Shown here: in pieces, positions 16,036-22,576 of the stretch
Position numbering within the stretch: position 1 is the first letter of the stretch
Layout: each line of letters begins with the position of its first letter
Source of the DNA: Clostridia bacterium
Lineage (GTDB): Bacteria > Bacillota > Clostridia > Christensenellales > Borkfalkiaceae
DNA: 64,000 nt
NCBI GenBank assembly: GCA_900770185.1
Contig: CAAGJM010000015.1
Location: forward strand, 1 to 64,000
Reading direction: 5' to 3'
The notes under the pieces: model-generated
Databases searched by the model: none
Told to the model about the DNA's origin: nothing
The model's input: the letters and a program-made list of their open reading frames with translations, nothing else
Made by a program: the position numbers and the translations under genes

Positions 16036-16644
16036 TCAGCCGACAATTTTTAATCTTTTAAGCTCATCTTTAATATATACAGCCATAACACCGTAACCCG
16101 CCTCGGAAAAATGTAATCCGTCGTTCGGCTGCATTACAGGCTCGTTTTCGTCACTGAACATTCCGCATTTTGCAAGCTCAATACAGTCAAGCTTATTTTC
16201 CTCTGCATAGCGGCGCACAAACCGCACTGCCTTTTCGACCTGCGGTGCGTATCCGCAGTTTGACATATCCGGATTCGTTGTTGCGTGCGGAGGCGTACAC
16301 AAAACAATCCCTGCACCCTCAGCATCGGATTTTATAAGCTTTATAAGTCTGTCATAATCATCGTTTCCCGGCACATTTTTTTCACTGTCAAGTCCGCCGT
16401 TTGTCCCAAGCATAACTATTATCAGATCCGCACCTTTTACGCTGACAGCGCCGCTTTTGTAATATTCAAGGTAAGTTGTTGCCGTAAATCCGCACTTTCC
16501 GCAGTTTACAACCTCTGTACCGAGCAGCTGCCCCAAATAATAAGGATAGTTCTTTTTCTGTACATTTGCTATTCCTCTTTTCCCGAACACCCCATAATCT
16601 CCCTCTGTCAGACTGTCGCCGATACATATAACCTTTTTTATCAT
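16036..16644 (-). CDS. SGNH/GDSL-type hydrolase, probably horizontally acquired
   Basis: A 202-residue esterase or lipase-like enzyme of the SGNH fold. Block I is CIGDSLTEGDYG with the nucleophile Ser, block III is LGTNGG, and block V is DGLHFSEAGY with the catalytic Asp and His. There is no signal peptide. Codon use differs from all neighbours: frequent AGA, GGA, ACA, CTG and CAG, where flanking genes prefer CGC, GGC, ACG, CTT and CAA-type codons. No ribosome binding site of local type precedes the ATG. The likely substrate is an acyl or acetyl ester on a carbohydrate or lipid; it cannot be specified. Confidence 0.8.
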   Translation of the reverse strand: MIKKVICIGDSLTEGDYGVFGKRGIANVQKKNYPYYLGQLLGTEVVNCGKCGFTATTYLEYYKSGAVSVKGADLIIVMLGTNGGLDSEKNVPGNDDYDRLIKLIKSDAEGAGIVLCTPPHATTNPDMSNCGYAPQVEKAVRFVRRYAEENKLDCIELAKCGMFSDENEPVMQPNDGLHFSEAGYGVMAVYIKDELKRLKIVG

Positions 16645-16807
16645 TTCAGTTACCCCAAAAGCATTTTTTTGTTCATTGTAGCATTTTTTTCATAAAAATC
16701 AATAGCTTACGCCAAAATAATCAGTATTATTGTAATCGGGCAGAGGCTCACGTCGTGTTAAACTCATCACCCGCACCTGCCATTTCAACCTAAGGGAGAA
16801 AAATAGC

Positions 16808-16852
16808 GCGCCGAATTAGATTTTTTTAGTAGCAAAAAATCAATTACGGCGC
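16808..16852. repeat. Long imperfect palindrome
   Basis: Arms GCGCCG-AATTAGATTTTTT and GCGCCGTAATTGATTTTTT (reading the right arm on the minus strand) pair over about 18 bp around a short loop. It lies just beyond the metK terminator. It may be a small hairpin element or a second terminator-like structure. Confidence 0.6.
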
Positions 16853-16860
16853 ACTAAAAA

Positions 16861-16887
16861 AGCCCCGAAGGTTAAGCCTTCGGGACT
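16861..16887 (-). terminator. Intrinsic terminator of metK
   Basis: Stem CCCGAAGG/CCTTCGGG (16864-16871 with 16877-16884), followed on the minus strand by GGCTTTTTTAG. It lies 23 bp after the metK stop. Confidence 0.85.
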
Positions 16888-16909
16888 TTTTATCTACCTT
16901 GTAACTTTT

Positions 16910-18076
16910 TTATAAATATTTCTTTAAATCGTCAACTCTGTTTAATTGCTCCCACGGGAATTCGGGTCTGCCGAAGTGACCGTAAGCCGCGGTTTTGCGG
17001 TATATGGGGCGTTTTAAGTCAAGCGTCTTAATAATAGAATAAGGCCTTAAATCAAACTCTTTTTTAACTATGTCGGCGATTTTATCGTCGGCAAGTTTGC
17101 CGGTGCCGTTGGTATTGATAAACACCGATAACGGTTGAGCAACGCCTATCGCGTACGAAAGTTCAAGCGTACATTCGTCGGCAAGACCCGCCGCAACTAT
17201 GTTTTTGCAAATATAACGCGCCATATACGCCGCGCTTCTATCAACCTTAGTGGGGTCTTTACCCGAAAAAGCTCCGCCGCCGTGCGGGCAACTTCCGCCG
17301 TAGGTATCGACGATTATCTTTCTGCCCGTCAAGCCGCTGTCGCCGTGGGGTCCGCCGATTTCGAACCTGCCCGTCGGGTTGATATAATATTTGGTGTCTT
17401 TATCCAAAAGGTTTGCGGGGATAACGGGTTTAATAACCTTTTCCATGATATCCGCGCGGAGTTTTTCGGTGGTAACCGTTTCGCTGTGCTGAGCGGAAAC
17501 GACAATCGCGTCTACGCGAATGACTTTTCTACCGTCGTACTCGACCGTAACCTGACTTTTCCCGTCGGGGCGAAGATAGCTAAGCTCGCCGCTCTTTCTT
17601 ACGTCGGCAAGTCTTTTCGTCAACTTATGCGCAAGGGTTAAAGCCATGGGCATATACTCTTCCGTTTCGTTCGTAGCGTATCCGAACATCATGCCCTGGT
17701 CGCCCGCGCCTATCTTATCGGCAATATCGCCGCTTACGCGGTGTTCGACCGAGTTATCTACGCCGAGCGCGATATCCGCGCTTTGTTCGCGTATGCTCGT
17801 TATAACGCCGCAAGTTTCGGCGTCAAACCCGTATTTCGCGCGGGTATAGCCTATCTCTTCAACCGTTTTGCGGGCAATGGTCGGAATATCGACGTACGCC
17901 TTGGTGGAAATTTCACCCATGACCAAAATAAGACCGGTACAACAACTGCACTCGCACGCAACGCGCGCGTCGGGGTCGGCTGCCAAAATGGCGTCTAAAA
18001 CAGCGTCCGAAATCTGATCGCACACCTTATCCGGGTGCCCTTCGGTTACGCTTTCGCTTGTAAAAAACTTTTTCAT
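16910..18076 (-). CDS. metK: S-adenosylmethionine synthetase
   Basis: Makes S-adenosylmethionine from methionine and ATP. At 388 residues it is the usual length. N-terminal SESVTEGHPDKVCDQISDAVLD carries the substrate-binding His and Asp; GAGDQGMMFGYA is the methionine/ATP hexapeptide region; GGGAFSGKDPTKVDRSAAY is the phosphate-binding loop. The ribosome binding site AAGGAG is 9 nt before the ATG. It is monocistronic, with its own promoter and a leader of roughly 100 nt in which I do not recognise a known SAM riboswitch, although a GCGG..CCGC hairpin is present. Confidence 0.97.
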   Translation of the reverse strand: MKKFFTSESVTEGHPDKVCDQISDAVLDAILAADPDARVACECSCCTGLILVMGEISTKAYVDIPTIARKTVEEIGYTRAKYGFDAETCGVITSIREQSADIALGVDNSVEHRVSGDIADKIGAGDQGMMFGYATNETEEYMPMALTLAHKLTKRLADVRKSGELSYLRPDGKSQVTVEYDGRKVIRVDAIVVSAQHSETVTTEKLRADIMEKVIKPVIPANLLDKDTKYYINPTGRFEIGGPHGDSGLTGRKIIVDTYGGSCPHGGGAFSGKDPTKVDRSAAYMARYICKNIVAAGLADECTLELSYAIGVAQPLSVFINTNGTGKLADDKIADIVKKEFDLRPYSIIKTLDLKRPIYRKTAAYGHFGRPEFPWEQLNRVDDLKKYL

Positions 18077-18186
18077 AACAACAACTCCTTGATTTTTTTG
18101 TGGTCTGTTGTGGTCTTTTGCTTGGCGGTAAAATATTTTCCCCGCATAAATAGTCAGGGATAAATTAGTTACCTAAAAGCCTAATA

Positions 18187-18215
18187 ATTATAAATCGTTT
18201 TAAATCGTTTGTCAA
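18187..18215 (-). promoter_or_regulatory. metK: metK promoter
   Basis: Consensus minus-strand promoter: -35 TTGACA (18210-18215), 17-bp spacer, -10 TATAAT (18187-18192). Its -35 box overlaps the -35 of the divergent radical-SAM gene by five bases. Confidence 0.85.
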
Positions 18216-18237
18216 TATAAAAACATAGTGGTAACAT
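18209..18237 (+). promoter_or_regulatory. Promoter of the COG1313 radical-SAM gene, predicted leaderless
   Basis: -35 TTGTCA (18209-18214), 17-bp spacer, -10 TAACAT (18232-18237), then six bases to the ATG at 18244 without a ribosome binding site. It shares bases with the divergent metK -35, so the two promoters cannot easily be occupied together. Confidence 0.55.
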
Positions 18238-18243
18238 ATAAAT

Positions 18244-19104
18244 ATGCTTTGTAATTTATGTCCTAACAACTGTAATATAGACCGCTCCTTAAAAAAAGGA
18301 TATTGCGGCGAAACGGATAAGGTGCGCATTGCTAAATACTATCTGCACCCGTTTGAAGAACCCGTTATAAGCGGCAAAAACGGGTCGGGCACGATATTTT
18401 TTTGCGGCTGCTCGCTTAAATGCGTTTTCTGCCAGAACTATGAACTTTCAAGAAGCCTGAGGGGAACGGAAATATCTATAACCCGCCTTGCCGAAATTTT
18501 TAGGGAATTAGAACTTGCGGGCGCGCACAACGTAAGCCTCGTCACGGCGACGCACTATATCCCGCAAATTATAGAGGCATTTAAAATTTACAAGCCGAAA
18601 ATCCCCGTCGTTTACAACACGCACGCTTATGAAAATTTGTCCGCTTTAGAGCTAATCGACCCCTATATTGACGTGTACCTACCCGACCTTAAATTTTTCA
18701 GCCCGAAAGCCTCGATGCGGTACACAAAAAAAGCCGATTATTTCGACGTTGCAAGCAAAGCCGTTAAGTTTATGATGGAGCGTAAAAAAACCGTCGTTGA
18801 CGGCGACGGAATTATGAAAAGCGGCGTTATAGTCCGCCACCTTATTCTGCCCCTTAATAAGCAAGACAGCAAAAATATAGTCGAGTGGTTTTTAAAAAAC
18901 CGCGAAAACGGCGCGTATTTTTCGCTTATGTCGCAATACGTGCCTTACGGCGACCTATCCTTGACGCCCGAGCTTAAACGCAAAATTACCAAAAAAGAAT
19001 ATGAAGACGTTTTAAACGTAATTTTATCCTCTGATTTCGAAGACTGTTTTATCCAGGACGAAGACTCCGCTAACCTATCATTCGTCCCTAAATGGGATAT
19101 GTAA
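18244..19104 (+). CDS. Radical-SAM protein of the PflX/COG1313 family
   Basis: A 286-residue predicted radical S-adenosylmethionine enzyme. The N-terminus has the cysteine group CNLCPNNC with a following Cys at 21, typical of COG1313, and the radical-SAM cluster motif is C56-x3-C60-x2-C63 (GCSLKCVFCQNYE). It is annotated in many genomes as a pyruvate formate-lyase activase-like protein, but no glycyl-radical partner sits beside it and true function is unknown. It diverges from metK, which supplies its co-substrate; this may be coincidence. Confidence 0.85.
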   Translation: MLCNLCPNNCNIDRSLKKGYCGETDKVRIAKYYLHPFEEPVISGKNGSGTIFFCGCSLKCVFCQNYELSRSLRGTEISITRLAEIFRELELAGAHNVSLVTATHYIPQIIEAFKIYKPKIPVVYNTHAYENLSALELIDPYIDVYLPDLKFFSPKASMRYTKKADYFDVASKAVKFMMERKKTVVDGDGIMKSGVIVRHLILPLNKQDSKNIVEWFLKNRENGAYFSLMSQYVPYGDLSLTPELKRKITKKEYEDVLNVILSSDFEDCFIQDEDSANLSFVPKWDM

Positions 19105-19170
19105 ATTAGCGGCTATCTTCTGTTGCTTTTTGTAAACCGACCGTATTTAACTACGTTTTCGCTTCCGCGA

Positions 19171-19370
19171 GATATTTCGCTGCGCTCAATATGACACTAC
19201 TCTTTGTCATTCTGAGTGAAACGAAGAATCTAGGCGGTACGCCGCATTTTTATATAGAATGCGCCTTGCATCCGGACGTTTCGACTGCGCTAACGCTCCG
19301 CTATTCGGCGATTAACGCTAACGCGTAAAAACTGCCGTTTTTAGCATTTGTTTCAACAAATGCAATTGCC
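19171..19370 (+). repeat. Dispersed composite repeat, copy 2
   Basis: From 19206 (GTCATTCTGAGTGAAACG) to about 19370 this matches copy 1 (11-170, other strand) and, over its first 105 bp, copy 3 (22356-22459). The inner palindrome ATTTTTATATAGAATGCGCC and the 3' hairpin GCATTTGTT/AACAAATGC (19344-19363) are conserved. A further element end, CGCTCAATATGAC at 19183-19195, abuts it on the left. The stretch 19105-19445 holds nothing else that I can identify. Confidence 0.75.
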
Positions 19371-19445
19371 TACTATCGTTAAAAACTCCTTACAAGCAAA
19401 GTTTTTAACTTGTTGCGCCAAAATGACGGAGAACTGCACGTTAAA

Positions 19446-19568
19446 TTATTTTTTATTCTTCCGTTTTTTAAGGCGAAAATATTCTTTTAAAATATCGCCG
19501 ACTTCGTTCGGCTCGGCGGCGTTTAACTTATCAAGGACCTTTTTATAATCTTTATCTATTCGCTTCAT
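19446..19568 (-). CDS. Small basic protein, 40 residues
   Basis: A short frame, MKRIDKDYKKVLDKLNAAEP then NEVGDILKEYFRLKKRKNKK, with ribosome binding site AGGGG five bases before the ATG. It is lysine-rich and likely one or two helices; it does not match a family I know. It lies downstream of the terminator of the next minus-strand gene, so it needs its own promoter, which I did not find. It may be a genuine small protein or a chance frame; the clean charge pattern and ribosome binding site favour the former. Confidence 0.45.
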   Translation of the reverse strand: MKRIDKDYKKVLDKLNAAEPNEVGDILKEYFRLKKRKNKK

Positions 19569-19600
19569 ACCCCTAATTTGCCCGAAACGCAAAAATAAAT

Positions 19601-19627
19601 GCGGCGCGCTTTAATTAAGCGCGCCGC
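19601..19627 (-). terminator. Intrinsic terminator of the small lipoprotein gene
   Basis: Perfect 11-bp stem GCGGCGCGCTT/AAGCGCGCCGC with a TAATT loop, followed on the minus strand by ATTTATTTTTG. Confidence 0.85.
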
Positions 19628-19642
19628 AATATATTTATTTAA

Positions 19643-20095
19643 TTATTTGACCGATTTAACTATGTTGGTTATTTCGTTGATTTTTAAAACAGAAATAGGA
19701 ATAACAAGGCAGTTGCCGTTTGCGTAGCCCGCGTCGACTAAAGCGTTGTACATAGCCTGCACGTCTTCGTTATTTTTAACGTCTTTAACGAAGCCTTTAA
19801 CCGTTTCGCTGTCTTTATAGTATTCGACCATTTTTTCGGTGGACTTAAATTCAACGATTAAAACGTGGGTAATGTTGTTTTCAGCAACCAAAAGGTGAAG
19901 TTTGGCGGCAGAATCTTTTTCTTCTATATCCTTTTTAGCCTTTTCGGAATCTTTGTCGTCGTAAGTGGTTACTTCCTTATAACCTTCTTTTTCAAACGCT
20001 TTTAAAAGGGCGTTGTACTTAGAGCAAGCCGTAAGCGTTACGATAGATAAGCATACGCATAAGACCGCTACAAAAATTTTAGATACTTTCTTCAT
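19643..20095 (-). CDS. Small lipoprotein of unknown function
   Basis: A 150-residue protein with a lipoprotein signal peptide (lipobox LTAC, Cys about 24) and a Lys/Glu/Asp-rich mature part of about 125 residues with mixed helix and strand. I do not recognise the family. The ribosome binding site AAAGGAG is well placed. It is monocistronic with its own terminator. The pattern of short valine-rich strands and charged helices suggests a compact alpha/beta domain outside the membrane. Confidence 0.75.
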   Translation of the reverse strand: MKKVSKIFVAVLCVCLSIVTLTACSKYNALLKAFEKEGYKEVTTYDDKDSEKAKKDIEEKDSAAKLHLLVAENNITHVLIVEFKSTEKMVEYYKDSETVKGFVKDVKNNEDVQAMYNALVDAGYANGNCLVIPISVLKINEITNIVKSVK

Positions 20096-20267
20096 AAAAA
20101 TTCTCCTTTAAAGGCGGCTTATTTGCTCCGCCCCGATTTAGTAATGTGATTATACCCAAATTTGATTTTTTTGTCAAGACCCTATAAATAAAATAGTTTA
20201 AAAATTAACACTTTTTAATGTTTTGTTCATTTTTTGCGTTTTTACTTTACTAAAATTTAACGACATG

Positions 20268-20295
20268 AAAAAAGTGCGGTAAGCCGCACTTTTTG
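20268..20295. terminator. Intrinsic terminator of the nrdG-dut operon
   Basis: Stem AAAAGTGCGG/CCGCACTTTT (20270-20279 with 20284-20293) with a TAAG loop and A/T runs on both sides, so it could act in both directions; on the minus strand it ends the nrdG-dut-YwaF transcript. Confidence 0.85.
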
Positions 20296-20306
20296 CTTTT
20301 ATAAAG

Positions 20307-20475
20307 TTACTGTTTTTCGTAAACGATTTTAAATCCCACGCCATCTTCAGTCATACTTAGAGTAATAGTTTTACCGTCAACGGCAAATTCAATGGGCTGT
20401 TTAGTCAAATCACCGGTAAGAGTAAGCGTCTTGCCGTCAACTGTTTTACACGAAATTTTGGCAATTTTTTCACCT
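20307..20475 (-). pseudogene. 3' fragment of a lipocalin-like lipoprotein gene
   Basis: About 55 codons ending in TMTEDGVGFKIVYEKQ. Repeated strand patterns of the type DGKTLTLTG and DGKTITLSM are typical of the C-terminus of small secreted beta-barrel lipoproteins in Clostridia. No start codon with a ribosome binding site exists; the frame runs into the end of the upstream membrane-protein gene. It looks like a truncated remnant joined to that gene by a past rearrangement. Confidence 0.55.
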
Positions 20476-21291
20476 GTCGTGATACACCAGTTCAATATCG
20501 CCGTTGATAGGAAGTTTGCCCTTTTTCGGCTTGAACCCGAACAGATAAGTTACCGCAAGCGAATATCCCGTGATTATAAAATACATGGGGAAGAAGTACC
20601 AGAACGGCACGAAAACCCCCGTTTTGTACTGTATAAACACCGTGGGGGATATATGCGCGACGATTTTGACCGCCGGCATAAAATTTTCGGGCGGGCGCAT
20701 GCTGAACACCGGGTTCATACCGTAAACCACCCAGAACGCGTCTTTTAAATCTTTCAATCTATAATATGCGGCGACGTCTAAAACGATAAACCCGACGGCG
20801 GCAAAAAACCAAATTGCCACAAAAAAGCATTTTTTGTAGTTAAATTCGACGGTTTTAAGCCCTATCTGAAGCGAGCCCGTTAAAAACAACAGCCCGTGGC
20901 AGACGTAAAATCTGATAGACTCCGCTTCAAAAACGTTTTTGCCAAAAAACCAAAACGGCACCGCCATTGCGACTATCCCTGCCGCCGCGCCGATATACGC
21001 CGAAAAAATTTTAAAAACCCCGTCTTTTTTTAGCAGAGCAAACGGCATCGTTAAAATCAAAAAGGCGCACATGTTATACGCCGTGTTTTCAAGCCCGAAG
21101 CGCGAATACGCCCCGCCGAACAAAAGCCTTTTAAACAGGTGTTGGAAAACGTTTAACGACGCAAGCAAGAAAATTAACCCCTCTTTTTGCGTTTTGCTTT
21201 TGTCCTTAAAAAACCATAAAAACACAAATAACAATATAGCGGAAATTATCGGAAAGAAAAAATATCCGAATGAAAATAGCCGTATCGTCAT
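20470..21291 (-). CDS. YwaF/TIGR02206-type integral membrane protein
   Basis: A 273-residue protein with seven or more hydrophobic helices. Spacing and motifs (HLFKRLLFGG, CHGLLFLTGS with a His in the membrane, FVPFWYFFPMY) resemble the TP0381/YwaF family, which is related to the TMEM164 acyltransferase fold. Catalytic role in bacteria is unknown. It follows dut by 6 bp as the last intact gene of the nrdG-dut operon. Its last codons run into the remnant frame below, so its own C-terminus may have been altered at that junction. Confidence 0.65.
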   Translation of the reverse strand: MTIRLFSFGYFFFPIISAILLFVFLWFFKDKSKTQKEGLIFLLASLNVFQHLFKRLLFGGAYSRFGLENTAYNMCAFLILTMPFALLKKDGVFKIFSAYIGAAAGIVAMAVPFWFFGKNVFEAESIRFYVCHGLLFLTGSLQIGLKTVEFNYKKCFFVAIWFFAAVGFIVLDVAAYYRLKDLKDAFWVVYGMNPVFSMRPPENFMPAVKIVAHISPTVFIQYKTGVFVPFWYFFPMYFIITGYSLAVTYLFGFKPKKGKLPINGDIELVYHDR

Positions 21292-21297
21292 TTTAAC

Positions 21298-21741
21298 TCA
21301 GTTTTTGCCCGTCGAGCCGAAGCCGCCTTCGCCGCGCGCGGTATCGTCAAGTTCTAAAGCTTCTTCATAGTTCACTTTATAATAATCGGCGATAATCATC
21401 TGCGCGATTCTGTCGCCCTTTTGAACTTCAACCGGGGCTTTCGACTGATTGTAGAGCGCAACTTTTATCTCGCCGCGATAGTCGCTGTCGATAACGCCGA
21501 CTTTATTTGCAGGCGCAAGCCCTTTTTTGACGGATAAGCCGCTCCGCGCGTAAATAAGCCCGACTTTACCCTCGGGTATAGCCATTGCAAGTTTCGTGCC
21601 GATAAGTTTAGTTTCGCCGGGGGCGACGGTAAGCGTTTCTTCCGCACTATAAAGGTCTGCGCCCGCCGCAAACTCGCTGCCGAATGTAGGCACGATTGCG
21701 CCATCGCCTAATTTTTTGATTTTAACGGTTAACTCGTTCAT
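21298..21741 (-). CDS. dut: Deoxyuridine 5'-triphosphate nucleotidohydrolase
   Basis: Converts dUTP to dUMP and pyrophosphate, keeping uracil out of DNA. The five trimeric-dUTPase motifs are present in order: AGADLYSAE, YARSGLSVKKGL, GVIDSDYRGEIKVAL, GDRIAQMI and the C-terminal GEGGFGSTGKN. At 147 residues it is the standard length. It starts 3 bp after the nrdG stop, coupling dUTP clearance to anaerobic deoxynucleotide synthesis. Confidence 0.96.
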   Translation of the reverse strand: MNELTVKIKKLGDGAIVPTFGSEFAAGADLYSAEETLTVAPGETKLIGTKLAMAIPEGKVGLIYARSGLSVKKGLAPANKVGVIDSDYRGEIKVALYNQSKAPVEVQKGDRIAQMIIADYYKVNYEEALELDDTARGEGGFGSTGKN

Positions 21742-21744
21742 AAT

Positions 21745-22263
21745 TTACACGTCGAATAAAACGACTTCTCCTTTTTGTATCGATTTTTTAACGTCTATAA
21801 TGCGTTGATTTTCAGACCCCTTGAATTTAAGGGATATGTTTTTTTGTTCGAGTATGAACTTTCCGTCCACCAAAACGTCAATGCAACTTAAAATTTCGTC
21901 GGTATGCAGAAAGTGCGCTTTACCGCCTTTCAATAAATCTTCAAACAAATACCCCGTATAGCACCACACGTTTTTATTTTTAATTTCCGTTTTTACGCGC
22001 ATCAAAAAGGGGTACAAACCTTCTTGATTTACCCTGTCCATAGGCTCGCCGCCGAGTAAACTGAGTCCGTCTACGTAGCTTACTTCAAGCGATTTTATTA
22101 TATCGTCTTCAACCTGTTTCGTAAAAGGCGCGCCGTAGTTATAGTCCCACGCCTCGCTGTTGAAACACCCTTTGCATTTGTGCGAACACCCCGAAACGAA
22201 AAGGGAAGTCCTCACCCCCAAACCGTTTGCGATGTCGTTATATTTAATAGTTGCGTAATTCAT
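21745..22263 (-). CDS. nrdG: Anaerobic ribonucleotide reductase activating protein
   Basis: Radical-SAM activase that makes the glycyl radical in NrdD. The cluster motif is C26-x3-C30-x2-C33 (CSHKCKGCFN), followed by LSLLGGEPMDRVN. At 172 residues it is normal. The ribosome binding site AGGCAG is modest. It is separated from nrdD by 313 bp containing a terminator and dispersed repeats, which is unusual because the two genes are commonly adjacent and co-transcribed. Confidence 0.95.
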   Translation of the reverse strand: MNYATIKYNDIANGLGVRTSLFVSGCSHKCKGCFNSEAWDYNYGAPFTKQVEDDIIKSLEVSYVDGLSLLGGEPMDRVNQEGLYPFLMRVKTEIKNKNVWCYTGYLFEDLLKGGKAHFLHTDEILSCIDVLVDGKFILEQKNISLKFKGSENQRIIDVKKSIQKGEVVLFDV

Positions 22264-22298
22264 AATTCTGCCTTAAATTTTGCGGTTTTAGTAGTTTA

Positions 22299-22461
22299 TG
22301 GGGGGGATAGCGGCGGGCGATTGATAATCGCCCCTACGAGTCACTATCCGCTTACGTCATGTTGAGCGGAGCGTAAGCGCAGTCGAAACATCCAGCCGTA
22401 AGGCGTATTTTAATATAGAATACGCTTCGCTAGATCCTTCGCTCATCGCTCAGGATGACAT
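22299..22461 (+). repeat. Dispersed palindromic repeat, copy 3, between nrdG and nrdD
   Basis: The core runs 22356-22459: ends GTCATGTTGAGCG and CGCTCAGGATGAC are inverted repeats matching at 11 of 13 positions, and an inner 7-bp inverted repeat GCGTATT/AATACGC lies at 22403-22409 and 22419-22425. Immediately left is a short palindrome, GGGCGATTGATAATCGCCC followed by CTACGAG, a second kind of dispersed unit whose CCTACG end also occurs near 215, 31622 and 31697. Confidence 0.75.
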
Positions 22462-22530
22462 GGTGTGCCGGGTCGTCGGGGCGTTACCGCCGCTAACCAC
22501 TTAATAAGTATATCTTATTTTTATAAAAAA

Positions 22531-22568
22531 GAAAATCTTTTAAACGGAATTTCCGCTTAAAAGATTTC
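22531..22568 (-). terminator. Intrinsic terminator of nrdD
   Basis: A 17-bp stem with one mismatch (22533-22549 with 22551-22567) runs on the minus strand into TTTTCTTTTTTAT. It lies 9 bp after the nrdD stop, so nrdG is not simply co-transcribed with nrdD. Confidence 0.8.
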
Positions 22569-22576
22569 TTAAACCG

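Noticed and set aside
18077..18186. SAM riboswitch in the metK leader
   Set aside because: The leader is about 100 nt with a small GCGG..CCGC hairpin, but I could not place the conserved SAM-I, SAM-II, SAM-III or SAM-IV core elements. A covariance-model scan would settle it.
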